64,000 nucleotides of DNA from Corallococcus sp. NCRR (GTDB taxonomy: Bacteria; Myxococcota; Myxococcia; Myxococcales; Myxococcaceae), in assembly GCF_026965535.1 (NCBI RefSeq), contig NZ_CP114039.1, positions 806,001 through 870,000 of the forward strand. The letters run 5' to 3'. Shown in pieces: positions 20,390-29,256 of this stretch; position 1 is the stretch's first letter, and each line of letters starts with the position of its first letter. Position numbers and translations under genes: made by a program. The notes under the pieces are model-generated. The model did no database searches. It saw nothing but the letters and a program-made list of their open reading frames with translations, and had not been told where the DNA came from.

Positions 20390-20729
20390 TGCTGAATCCT
20401 TGGGGGAGGTGGAAGGGGAGGGGCTGATGCTTTGACAGCAAAGCTTTGACAAACATTACCCCAAACCATTCCCTCACTTCATTCCCCCACCAAACCATTC
20501 CAAGACGCCTGACAACACAGCATGCAGCCAGACAGGCCCTCCCCTGGATTGAGACATGTTTCACGTCGAGGCCGGGCTGCCCGTACCCACCGAGCGGACG
20601 GCGGAGCGATGTCCTGAACGCAACGCGTCATTGACAGGGGAGCATGCAAGAGGCTGACGGGACGGGGGCGTGGTGTAAGGTCACGGGCCCTTCCGGCGCT
20701 CCCTTCCCGGGGCGCCCTTCGTGTGCCCC
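20390..20729. promoter_or_regulatory. 340-bp divergent intergenic region with direct repeats
   Basis: This gap separates the divergent lyase and astA genes and contains no convincing gene. It is unusually AT-rich between about 20430 and 20540. Two direct repeats are visible: TTTGACA at 20431-20437 and 20445-20451 (14-bp period), and CCAAACCATTCC at 20461-20472 and 20490-20501 (29-bp period). The periods are near one and a half and three helical turns. They look like binding sites for a regulator of one or both genes. Confidence 0.45.
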
Positions 20730-21755
20730 ATGCTCGTGCTGCGAGACGTCCAGAAAACCGATTTGCCCGGCCTGAAGCGTCTTGCCGCGGTGCTGAACAC
20801 GGTCAACCTGCCGAACAACGAGGAGACGCTCGAGGCCATCATCGACAAGTCGGTGAAGAGCTTCGCCGGCAAGGTGAAGGACCCGTTCGAGCGCGAGTAC
20901 CTCTTCGTGCTGGAGGACGTGCGCAACAACCTCATCATCGGCACGTCGATGATCATCGCCCAGCACGGCACGTACGACGCGCCCCACATCTATTATGAGG
21001 TGAGTGAGCGCGAGCACTACTCCGCCTCGCTGGAGCGGCACCTGCGGCACAAGGTGCTGTCCATCGCGTACAACTACGAGGGCCCCACGGAGATTGGCGG
21101 CCTGGTGGTGGACCCGCCCTACCGCGCGACGCCGGACAAGCCCGGCAAGCAGCTGTCCTTCGTGCGCTTCCTCTTCATCGCCATGCACCGGCGGCTGTTC
21201 CGGCCGCGCGTGCTGGCGGAGCTGCTCCCGCCGCTGCTCCCGGACGGGCGCAGCCTCCTGTGGGAGGCCTGCGGCAAGAAGTTCACCGGCCTCACCTACC
21301 TGGAGGCCGACCGGCTGAGCCGCCAGAACAAGGAGTTCATCAAGGAGTTGTTCCCCGCGTCGGACATCTACGCGTCGCTGTTCCCGGACCGCGTGCAGAA
21401 GGTGCTGGGCGAAGTGGGCCCGGCCACGCGCGGCGTGCAGCGGATGCTGGAGCGGGTGGGCTTCCGGTACGTGGAGCGCATCGACCCGTTCGACGGCGGC
21501 CCGCACTTCGAGGCGGACACGGCGGACATCTCCCTGGTGCGCCGCTACCGCACGATGAAGCTGGCGGAAGAGGACTTCGAGCTGGTGGGAGACGACGTGC
21601 TGGTCGCCGCCGAGCGCGAATCCGGCCGCAACCGCTTCCGCTCCGTGCGCTGCCAGGCCCGGCTGGACAACACCGTCATCCACCTGCCCGCCCGCGCCAA
21701 GGAGATCCTCGAAGTGAAGCCCGGCGCGAAGCTGTCCGTCATTCCTTTCGAGTAG
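20730..21755 (+). CDS. astA: arginine N-succinyltransferase
   Basis: Transfers succinyl from succinyl-CoA to the alpha-amino group of arginine, the first step of the AST arginine catabolic pathway. The protein has 341 residues, normal for the family, with a GNAT-like N-terminal half (MLVLRDVQKTDLPGLKRLA, NLIIGTSMIIAQHG). Family segments include PHIYYEVSEREHYSASL, GPTEIGGLVVDPPYR, LLWEACGKKFTGLTYLEAD and EAIIDKSVKSF. ATG 20730 was preferred over GTG 20721 because it fits the usual N-terminus; no strong ribosome-binding site is visible for either. The other ast genes are not in this window. Its last 17 bases overlap the convergent transglutaminase-like gene. Confidence 0.9.
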   Translation: MLVLRDVQKTDLPGLKRLAAVLNTVNLPNNEETLEAIIDKSVKSFAGKVKDPFEREYLFVLEDVRNNLIIGTSMIIAQHGTYDAPHIYYEVSEREHYSASLERHLRHKVLSIAYNYEGPTEIGGLVVDPPYRATPDKPGKQLSFVRFLFIAMHRRLFRPRVLAELLPPLLPDGRSLLWEACGKKFTGLTYLEADRLSRQNKEFIKELFPASDIYASLFPDRVQKVLGEVGPATRGVQRMLERVGFRYVERIDPFDGGPHFEADTADISLVRRYRTMKLAEEDFELVGDDVLVAAERESGRNRFRSVRCQARLDNTVIHLPARAKEILEVKPGAKLSVIPFE

Positions 21756-22776
21756 CGCGCACCACCCGGAAGTCCCCGCGCAGGAGCGACAGCCAGCGCT
21801 CCCCTGCCTCCAGCGCGGGGCCCTCCGGCGGCACCAGCGCCAGCGCCAGGTGCGTGTCCGGGCGCACGGGGTCCAGGGACGTGGGGTCCAAATCCAACGT
21901 CCCGCCGCCCTTGAGCGCCACCCGCACCCAGGCGTGCGGCCGGGCGGGGCCGCCGTCCACCACCAGCAGCCCGTGCACCAGCCCCACCCGCTGGCCCCGG
22001 CCGCGTGCGAGGGACGCGTAGCGCAGGGCATGGGCCAGACAGCCTCCGGCCTCGCCCTCCCCTCCCGCGCGCCAGTCCGCCGCCGAGGGCCCCTTGTCCG
22101 GAAAGGCCGCGTGCACCTTCGCGGACAGGGCGCGGGCCTCGGCCGGCGTCCACTCCGTCATCTCCGGCAGCCGGGTGGGGACCGTCCCGCTGGGAACGAG
22201 CCTCAGCGCGCCCTCCGCGCCGCCCTCCACGGGCACCCCTTCCGCGAAGAGCTCTGGCGGCGCTCGCAGCCGCGCCCCGGGGGCCGCACGGGTGAAGCGG
22301 GAGTCGCCCACCTCCAGCGCCTGGAGCTCTCCCCGTTCGTCATAGCGGGCGCGGAAGCGGGCGCCCAGCATCGTGCCCTCGGCGCTCGTGGGGCCTCTCG
22401 CCGTGACGCAGTGGGGGCCCTCCTGGCCGGACAGCTCCTCGCGGCCCGTGACGCAGCCCTCGGGGGGTGGGCCCCGCCACAGCCACAGCGCCTGGGGCAC
22501 CGCGTCCGAGTCCGTCACGCGGCCCGCCGCGTCCACCCGCAGGGCCACCTCTCGCACGCGCTCGCCCGCGTGGCCGTCACGCACGTGCAGGTGCCGGCTG
22601 GTGTACGTGAACCGCCCCGCCTCCAGGGACAGGCCCACCGTGCCCACCGGCACGCCCCGCCACGCGAACACGAACCGGGCCGGACTTGTAGCCCTGGCGG
22701 CCCTGGCGGTCTCGGCTCCCGTGCTGGCGGGGTTTACGGGGAGCGCCAGCATGGCGATGGCGAGCAGGGCCTTCAT
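21739..22776 (-). CDS. transglutaminase-like secreted protein
   Basis: A 345-residue protein with a signal-peptide-like start (MKALLAIAMLALPVNPAST) and a C-terminal papain-fold transglutaminase-like core. The probable catalytic triad is Cys246 (EAGGCLAHALRYASLARG), His281 (PARPHAWVRV) and Asp295 or Asp297 (GTLDLDPTS). The N-terminal 200 residues look beta-rich and may be a recognition domain. Proteins of this layout can be proteases, transglutaminases or peptidoglycan-linked amidases; the sequence does not decide. It is divergent from the chemoreceptor fusion gene and overlaps astA tail-to-tail by 17 bp, an unusual convergent overlap. Confidence 0.8.
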   Translation of the reverse strand: MKALLAIAMLALPVNPASTGAETARAARATSPARFVFAWRGVPVGTVGLSLEAGRFTYTSRHLHVRDGHAGERVREVALRVDAAGRVTDSDAVPQALWLWRGPPPEGCVTGREELSGQEGPHCVTARGPTSAEGTMLGARFRARYDERGELQALEVGDSRFTRAAPGARLRAPPELFAEGVPVEGGAEGALRLVPSGTVPTRLPEMTEWTPAEARALSAKVHAAFPDKGPSAADWRAGGEGEAGGCLAHALRYASLARGRGQRVGLVHGLLVVDGGPARPHAWVRVALKGGGTLDLDPTSLDPVRPDTHLALALVPPEGPALEAGERWLSLLRGDFRVVRATRKE

Positions 22777-22841
22777 GTCTCATGAAGCATGCGTCGAAAT
22801 CAGGACCGGCGCGAGAAGGCGGGTTAGCGTCCACCCCGTCC

Positions 22842-25800
22842 ATGGGCGCCAAACGGTACCTCTTCTCGTTCGGGCTGGTGGCGGCCCTGGTCTCCGCCCT
22901 CATCCTGGGCTTCGTGCTGTTCTGGGTGACGGGCAAGCCGGATGACACGGCCGGCTGGGCGGTGCTGCTGCTCGGCGTGCCGTTCCTCTGGCTCATCGGC
23001 AGCTACCTGTCGTGGTTTCGCTTCGCGGCCATGCGGCGGCGCGAGCGGCGCGACCTGATGTCCCGGCTGGCGGAGGGCGACCTCACCACGCCCATCCACA
23101 CCGGCTTCGAGGGCCAGGAGGACCTGCGCCGCCTCATCCTGTCCCTGCGCCGGGCCATGTCCCAGGTGCAGCGCGTGACGAGCAACCTGCACCGCACCGG
23201 CAACGGCGTGAGCGAGCAGGCCCGCATGCTGCTGGAGGCCGCGCGCCGGCAGGGCGGCGCCGTGGAGCGCACGCTCACCGCCGTGGGCGGCAACGGCACC
23301 AGCCTCCAGGTGGCCATCAAGCGCGTGCAGCACATCGAGACCTTCGCGCACGAGACGACGGGCGCCCTGCTGGAGATGACCGAGCGGCTGCACCAGGTGG
23401 TGGACGGCCTGGAGACCGTCAACGACTTCAGCCAGCGCACCAGCGGCCTCACCCAGGCGATGACGGAGCGGCTGACCCACATCGCCGCGTCCGGAGATGA
23501 GCTGGGCCGCTTCGCTTCGGAGGCGGAGGACTTCGTCGCGCTGGTGGAGGGCGGCATCGACGCCGTGCGCCGCCGCGCCACGGAGACCAACAGCATGGCC
23601 ATCGCCGTCACCGCCACCGCCCAGCGCGGCGAGGCGCTGGTGGGCGACAGCGTGCAGGGCATGTACCGGGTGGAGGAGACGGTGCGCAAGGCGGCCGAGC
23701 TGATGGAGATGCTCGGCACGCGGTCGCTGGAGATTGGCCGCATCGTGGACGTCATCCAGGAGATCGCCGACCAGACGAACCTCCTGGCCCTCAACGCCGC
23801 CATCATCGCCGCGCAGGCCGGCGAGCACGGCCGCCCCTTCGGCGTGGTGGCCAACGAAATCCGGAGCCTCGCCGAGCGCACCACGCGCTCCACGCGCGAG
23901 ATTGGCACCATGGTCACCGGCATCCGCGACGCGGTGGAGACCGCGGTGGCGCTGGTGCAGGAGGGCCGCGAGCAGGCCACCGCGGGCGTGGCCCTGGGCG
24001 ACCGCGCGTCGGAAGCCCTCAGTGAGATCCGCTCCATCACCCAGCGCACCTTCGCCGCCGTGGAGGCCACGGTAATGGAGACGCAGCGGCTGGAGGCGCA
24101 GGGCGCCACCGTCGTGGAGGCCAGCAAGCGCGTGGCCCGGCGCGTGGAGGACATCACGCGCATGGCCATCGAGCAGTCCGGCAACGCGCGGGACCTGGTG
24201 CGCCAGATTCAAGAGATGTCGCGCGTGGGCCAGAGCGCCGGCCAGAAGGCCGAGGCCCAGGCGCGCACCGGCCGCGACCTGTCCGAGGCGGTCATGCGCC
24301 TGAGCGCGGCCATCGAGGAGCTGAGGGCCGCGCACCAGGTGCTCACCCGGGGTGATGCGTCCATCCGTGAAGAGGTCGCGCAGGTGCGCGAGGACGCGCG
24401 CCGGGTCATCCGCATTGGCGACGGGCTGGACCGCACGGTGGACCAGTTGGGTCACGAGACGGCGAGCCTGGAGGCGGAGGTGTTCCGCTTCCAGCTGCCG
24501 CGGGCCCGCGTGGGCGGCACGCTGAGGGTGGGCCTGCATCAGTCGGGCTCGCTGCGCGCGCGGCAGACGGTGGATCCGCTGTTCTCCGTGGAGAACCAGA
24601 TGACGGAGCTGACAGCGTGCCTCTTCTCCTGCCTCGTGCGGCTGGAGGACGGCATCCTGGTGCCCGACCTGGCCGAGCGCTGGGACGCGGATCCGTCCGC
24701 GCGCCGCTACCGCTTCTACCTGCGCCGGGGCGTCACCTTCCACGACGGCGCCCTGCTCACCGCGCAGGACGTGAAGCGCCACCTGGAGCGGTTGATGGAC
24801 CCGGCGCTGCGCTCGCCGGACCGCAGCCTGCTGGAGGACGTGGAGGGCGCGCGCGAGTACGCCAGCGGCATGGCCCGCGAGGTGACGGGCATCGAGGTCC
24901 TGGACGAGGGCACGCTGGAGATCCGCCTGCGCGAGCCCAAGGCGTTCTTCCTCCAGCTCATGGCGCTGACCGCCACGGCGGTGGCGAAGATGGACCCGAC
25001 GGGCAAGCTGGTGGGCACGGGGCCGTTCCGCGTCGTGGGCATGCAGGCGGACCGGATGGTGCTGGAGCGCAACGCCACCTACTGGCGCGGCGGGCTTCCG
25101 CTGTTGGACCGGTTGGAGTTCGTCCTCACGGAGACGCGTCCGCAGGCGGTGCGGCAGTTGCTGGACGGACAGGTGGACCTCGTGTCGTTCCTGCACGTGG
25201 AGCACACGGAGGCGCATGGGCTGGACGCGCACCAGGTGGTGACCAGCACCACGCCCTCCACGGCGTTCCTGGGGCTCAACCTGAACGAGGCGCCCTACAA
25301 CGACGTGCGCGTGCGGCGGGCGCTGCGCGCGGGCATGGACATCCCGAGCGTGGTGGAGCAGTTCCACCCGGGCGCTCGCGTGGCCCGCACCTTCACGCCG
25401 CCGGAGCTGCTGGACGGGGCACAGGAGCTGGGGCCCACGCCGGTGCCGGACCTGACGCTGGCGGAGCGGCTGTTGCGCGAGGCGGGCGTGCGGCGGTTGC
25501 AGCTCACCCTGCACCACGCGGTGGGCCGCGACACGGCCGCCGAGGACGCGGTGCTCTTCCGGCCGTTGATCCAGGCGGGGCTGCTGGAGCTGCGGCATGA
25601 GCAGCTGCCACCGGAGGAGTACCTGGCGCGCCTGCGCGAGGGGAAGGTCCCGGCGTTCCGCACGCTGTGGCTGGCGGACTTCCCGGACCCGGACGCGTTC
25701 CTGCACTTCCTGCTCAACTCCAGCGCGCAGACGGTGTACCCGCTGGGCTACCGCAACCCGGAGCTGGACCGGCTCACCGCCGAGGCGCGCGTGTCCATCG

Positions 25801-25991
25801 ACCCGGAGCTGCGCTCGCAGCTGTACCGGCGCGCGGAGATGCTGGCGCGCGAGGACTGCCCGCTCATCCCGCTGTACCACGACCGAACGCACGCGGTGGC
25901 GGTGGCCTCCGTGCAGAACCTGCGGCTGCACCAGACTCCACCGCAGGTCCGCTTCGAGGACCTCTGGGTGGACCCCGCCGCGGGCGGCTGA
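22842..25991 (+). CDS. chemoreceptor fused to a family-5 solute-binding-protein domain
   Basis: A 1049-residue fusion. Two transmembrane helices at about residues 7-29 and 39-59 are joined by only about 9 residues. A very basic RFAAMRRRERRD follows, then a HAMP-like segment and a chemoreceptor signalling domain with the conserved tip EIADQTNLLALNAAIIAAQA (about 307-326). From about residue 558 to the end is a complete oligopeptide/dipeptide-binding-protein (SBP_bac_5) domain: GGTLRVGLHQSG, VTFHDGALLTAQDVKRHLE, VGTGPFRVV and LGLNLNEAPYNDVRVRRALR. The positive charges after TM2 place both large domains in the cytoplasm. The start at ATG 22842 is likelier than 22782, which would leave only 5 bp to the divergent gene. 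Confidence 0.85.
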   Translation: MGAKRYLFSFGLVAALVSALILGFVLFWVTGKPDDTAGWAVLLLGVPFLWLIGSYLSWFRFAAMRRRERRDLMSRLAEGDLTTPIHTGFEGQEDLRRLILSLRRAMSQVQRVTSNLHRTGNGVSEQARMLLEAARRQGGAVERTLTAVGGNGTSLQVAIKRVQHIETFAHETTGALLEMTERLHQVVDGLETVNDFSQRTSGLTQAMTERLTHIAASGDELGRFASEAEDFVALVEGGIDAVRRRATETNSMAIAVTATAQRGEALVGDSVQGMYRVEETVRKAAELMEMLGTRSLEIGRIVDVIQEIADQTNLLALNAAIIAAQAGEHGRPFGVVANEIRSLAERTTRSTREIGTMVTGIRDAVETAVALVQEGREQATAGVALGDRASEALSEIRSITQRTFAAVEATVMETQRLEAQGATVVEASKRVARRVEDITRMAIEQSGNARDLVRQIQEMSRVGQSAGQKAEAQARTGRDLSEAVMRLSAAIEELRAAHQVLTRGDASIREEVAQVREDARRVIRIGDGLDRTVDQLGHETASLEAEVFRFQLPRARVGGTLRVGLHQSGSLRARQTVDPLFSVENQMTELTACLFSCLVRLEDGILVPDLAERWDADPSARRYRFYLRRGVTFHDGALLTAQDVKRHLERLMDPALRSPDRSLLEDVEGAREYASGMAREVTGIEVLDEGTLEIRLREPKAFFLQLMALTATAVAKMDPTGKLVGTGPFRVVGMQADRMVLERNATYWRGGLPLLDRLEFVLTETRPQAVRQLLDGQVDLVSFLHVEHTEAHGLDAHQVVTSTTPSTAFLGLNLNEAPYNDVRVRRALRAGMDIPSVVEQFHPGARVARTFTPPELLDGAQELGPTPVPDLTLAERLLREAGVRRLQLTLHHAVGRDTAAEDAVLFRPLIQAGLLELRHEQLPPEEYLARLREGKVPAFRTLWLADFPDPDAFLHFLLNSSAQTVYPLGYRNPELDRLTAEARVSIDPELRSQLYRRAEMLAREDCPLIPLYHDRTHAVAVASVQNLRLHQTPPQVRFEDLWVDPAAGG

Positions 25992-26137
25992 GCGGATCAC
26001 CCAGGCCGCCATCTTCGCAATCACCCTCACCCACTCCATCTCCGCCACCCTCCCCGCCCAAGCCTCGCCATCCAACCCGAGGGGTCTGACATGGACTCGA
26101 GGCTCCGGCGTCCTCGCCCTCCGGTGGCGAAGCGCGG

Positions 26138-26166
26138 AAACCTGTCCGACTGTCGGACAGGTTTTT
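26138..26166 (+). terminator. intrinsic terminator, same hairpin as the array at 57356-57879
   Basis: AAACCTGTCCGA and TCGGACAGGTTT form a 12-bp stem with a CTG loop and continue into TTTTT. It sits between convergent genes (ends at 25991 and 26211). It is near-identical to the hairpin that is repeated eight times at 57356-57879, which gives a clue to that element's origin. Confidence 0.85.
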
Positions 26167-26210
26167 GGCGGACGGCCGCCCGGAGGGTGCCGCTTGTCCG
26201 TGCATCCCGG

Positions 26211-28412
26211 CTACGGCACGGCACGGCGCGTGCCCGCGGGACTGGCGTTGCGCTGGGGCCAGCCCCGGACTTCGGTGCGTCCACCGAGGGGATAGGACTC
26301 CAGCCACCAGACGCCGTCGCGGCGCAGGGCCACGTGCAGCAGGTCTCCGGCGAACACCGCTCCCGCCACCTCCACGCGGCCCTTCAGCGAGCACTGGTTG
26401 AGCTTGTTGCCGAAGGCGATCCATTCGAGCCACGCCTGGCGCTGACCGTTCGGCAGCTCCGCTTCCGCGAGCACGCCCACCGTGTTCTGCTCCAGCAGCG
26501 CGGCTTCGTGGAACGCACCGGGCAGCAGCAGCGAGGGCAGCACGTCCACCTCCGTGAGGAAGTGTCCATCATCGGAGCTGAACGAGCGCAGCACCGTGCG
26601 CAGTTCCGCACCGGTGCAAGGAGTTCCGTCCGTGTGGTCGCACGCGGACGCGAACGCATGACCGACCATGCCTCCGGGGGACATGAGCACCGGCTCGGCC
26701 AGGGGCGAAAGCGTGCGCGTGCCCGCGTCCCAATCCAGCGCGGTGAGCACACCTCCATCCGTGTCCAAGAAGGCCTGCGTGCCCACGAGCAACCGTCCCG
26801 ACGCGAGCGCCAGTGACGGCGCGCCACCGGGGACACCCGCGTCGAGCGGTTCGAGGCTCAGCGATGCGATGCCTCCGTCTTCGGGCGCGTCACCGAAGGA
26901 CGGGTCTGGCCGCGCCATGAGTGTCCCGCCGTCCGTGCTCACTTCAGGCAATGCCCAGTTCGTGAAGGCCAGCCGCCCATCCCACGGCGTGTAGAGGTAC
27001 ACGCCGCGCGCGTCGTCCACGGCGAGCCTCGCCGCTCCGCCGCCGTCCTCCTCTGGCCCCATCGCCAGCGGCGCGCCCGCGTCCGCGCTCAGCAACACCA
27101 GCCGGGAGTGCTGCGGCTCCATGCCCGCGTCGTCGCTCCACGTGACGTATGTCAGCACATCCCCTTCCTTCGTGAGCGCCACCCTCCCCGCTCCCGTCGT
27201 GCCGGGCATGACCTCCGGTGTCCCTCCGTCCAGCGCCGCATCCGCGAACGTCAGCGACGTGCGCCAGCGCAGCTCGCCTACGCCTCGCGGCGCGTATGAC
27301 TCCAGCGCTTCCGGCGCCAACACCACCACTCCCGCGTCCGATGCCGCGAGCAGCGTCCTCGCGCCTCCGTCCTCGTAGGGCGACTCGTAGCGCAGCAGTC
27401 CGCTCTCCGTGTACGCGGCAAGCCAGCAGCCCGCGTCCTCACCGCACACCGACACGTAGACCGTCCCGTCGTCCACGAGCAGCACCGGCCCGCCGTCCTC
27501 CGCGATGGGCGCCCCGCCCAGCTCCGCGCTGAAGTCGGGTTCCAGGTCTCCCGCGTCCGGGCGCACGCACTCGCCCGCGTTGCACTTGCCTTCTTCCTGA
27601 CAGGGCGTGGCTGGCGCGCAGACGAAGCCGTCCGGCGGCGTCACCGACCGGCACGTGCCGCTGAAGCAGACCCGCGCCGCCTTGCAGCTCACCGCGCCGC
27701 AGGGGCTGAAGTCCGCCACGTCCACCTCCTGGCAGCCCGAGTTGCGGTCGCACACGCCCACCTTGCAGGGGTCGCTCGGCACCGGGCACGCGACGTTCGC
27801 CGTCACACAGCCCTGCGTCGGCGAACAACTGTCCACCGTGCACGGGTTGTCGTCATTGCACCTTCGCGGCTGCCCCACGCAGACGCCCGCCTGGCAGAGG
27901 CCGTTCTCCTGGCAGCGGCTGCTCGGGATGCATGACGCTCCATCCCCCAGTGGGGACTCGACGCACTGGCCGGAGTCCAGGTCGAAGCGCGAGTCGCGGC
28001 ACTCGCCCCGCGGCACGCACGTCAGCGGACGCACGCCCACGCCGGTGAGCTTCACCTTCGCCGTGGTGCGCCCCGCGGTGAGCACCAGCTCCCCCTCCAC
28101 CGGCGTGTTGCCCGCGGAGAACAGGATGTCCACCGTGCCCGTGCCGCTGCCCCCCACGACAATCTGGGACACGACGACGAAGAAGGGCGCGTCCGTCACC
28201 GCGTCCACCGTGACGCCCGCGCGGCCGGTGGCCACCAGCGTCAGCGAGCGGCGCACCTGCGTGCCCTCCAGCACCCGGCCGAAGTCCACCACCTCCTCCT
28301 GCGACCGGAAGCTGGCGCTCGCACCGCCCACGTTGGGGTCGTCGCCACAGCGGCACCCTCCCACCAGGACGAGCACCAGGAGCAGCCACCAGCGAGCACG
28401 GGCGCGGAACAT
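26211..28412 (-). CDS. large lipoprotein with Hydin-like, Cys-rich and propeller-like regions (733 aa)
   Basis: Secreted lipoprotein (lipobox VGGC, Cys20). Residues about 40-125 resemble a choice-of-anchor/ASPM-SPD-2-Hydin beta-sandwich (VDFGRVLEGTQVRRSLTLVA). Residues about 130-290 are a Cys-rich repeat region (CNDDNPCTVDSCSPTQGC, CKVGVCDRNSGC, CKAARVCFSGTC) of the type seen in many myxobacterial lipoproteins. The remaining 440 residues are beta-rich with repeated Asp/Gly/Ala turns (DGTVYVSVCGEDAGCWLAAY) and look like a PQQ-type beta-propeller. The function is unknown. The gene converges on the chemoreceptor fusion with an intrinsic terminator between them. Confidence 0.82.
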   Translation of the reverse strand: MFRARARWWLLLVLVLVGGCRCGDDPNVGGASASFRSQEEVVDFGRVLEGTQVRRSLTLVATGRAGVTVDAVTDAPFFVVVSQIVVGGSGTGTVDILFSAGNTPVEGELVLTAGRTTAKVKLTGVGVRPLTCVPRGECRDSRFDLDSGQCVESPLGDGASCIPSSRCQENGLCQAGVCVGQPRRCNDDNPCTVDSCSPTQGCVTANVACPVPSDPCKVGVCDRNSGCQEVDVADFSPCGAVSCKAARVCFSGTCRSVTPPDGFVCAPATPCQEEGKCNAGECVRPDAGDLEPDFSAELGGAPIAEDGGPVLLVDDGTVYVSVCGEDAGCWLAAYTESGLLRYESPYEDGGARTLLAASDAGVVVLAPEALESYAPRGVGELRWRTSLTFADAALDGGTPEVMPGTTGAGRVALTKEGDVLTYVTWSDDAGMEPQHSRLVLLSADAGAPLAMGPEEDGGGAARLAVDDARGVYLYTPWDGRLAFTNWALPEVSTDGGTLMARPDPSFGDAPEDGGIASLSLEPLDAGVPGGAPSLALASGRLLVGTQAFLDTDGGVLTALDWDAGTRTLSPLAEPVLMSPGGMVGHAFASACDHTDGTPCTGAELRTVLRSFSSDDGHFLTEVDVLPSLLLPGAFHEAALLEQNTVGVLAEAELPNGQRQAWLEWIAFGNKLNQCSLKGRVEVAGAVFAGDLLHVALRRDGVWWLESYPLGGRTEVRGWPQRNASPAGTRRAVP

Positions 28413-28505
28413 GCCCCCGACTCAACCGCGCCACCCCGGGCCCACGCAACGTGCGCCCCAGCCTGTCGGGTCGTCCCCGCACACTTCCCTGCCCGGCCGG
28501 GCCCG

Positions 28506-29129
28506 CTACGGTTCCACGGCGGACTCACGCCGCCGCGTCAGCGCCCTCACACCGAACGCCAGCGCCGCCACCCCGAGCAGCCCGATGACCGCGTACTGGT
28601 AGCGGGACACCAGCACCGTCAGCCGCTCCAGGTTGCCGCCCACCGCCATGCCCAGCGCCAGGATGAGCCCGCTGTGCGCCAGCGCGGAGATGGCCCCCAG
28701 TACCAGCGCGTTGAAGCGCGGCATCCGCGCCGCTCCCGCCGCGATGAAGATGACGCCCCGGATGCCCGGCAGGAACCGGTTCACCAGCAGCAGCCACGGC
28801 CCCGCGTGCCGCATCCGCGCCTGCACCTGCTCCAGCCTCGCGTGCGTGAGCCCGAAGAAGGAGCGCCCGGGCTGCTGTTCGAAGCGCTTCGCCAGCCAGT
28901 GGCCCACCGTGTAGTTGATGAACGCGCCCACCACGCTGCCCGCAGTCACCACCGCGAGCACCAGCCACCAGGGCTTCTCCCCGCGCACGGCGTAGATGCC
29001 GCCCATGAGCACGATGGTGTCCCCGGGAAATGGCGGCACCACGTACTCCAGCATCGCCGCCACGCCGAGCACCAGGAACCCGAATGGCCCCAGCGTCCCA
29101 ATCAGCTTGTCGACGTGCTCGATCCACAT
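28506..29129 (-). CDS. DedA/VTT family membrane protein
   Basis: A 207-residue polytopic inner-membrane protein of the DedA superfamily, involved in lipid-carrier (undecaprenyl or phospholipid) flipping and in membrane-stress and drug resistance. Visible marks are EYVVPPFPGDTIVLMGG in the first re-entrant region and the family motif NRFLPGIRGVIFIAAGAARM, including the conserved Arg residues. Four to five hydrophobic stretches follow the usual layout and a basic tail ends the protein. The start MWIEHVDKLIG is at 29129. Its neighbours do not suggest an operon. Confidence 0.9.
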   Translation of the reverse strand: MWIEHVDKLIGTLGPFGFLVLGVAAMLEYVVPPFPGDTIVLMGGIYAVRGEKPWWLVLAVVTAGSVVGAFINYTVGHWLAKRFEQQPGRSFFGLTHARLEQVQARMRHAGPWLLLVNRFLPGIRGVIFIAAGAARMPRFNALVLGAISALAHSGLILALGMAVGGNLERLTVLVSRYQYAVIGLLGVAALAFGVRALTRRRESAVEP

Positions 29130-29256
29130 CGGCGCGGTGCCCTCCAGGGCCGGAATCCCTCCGCGCGAGACTTAAGTCGTCTCCCCGCCCGGCGGAACCC
29201 GTATCCTCCACCACCCGCGCGACGGTGAACACGGGCGGGCCTTGGTCCCCCTGGCC

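Noticed and set aside
22782-22841. Upstream start for the chemoreceptor fusion
   Set aside because: It would leave only 5 bp to the divergent gene, and the added residues carry no feature; ATG 22842 begins just before the first membrane helix.
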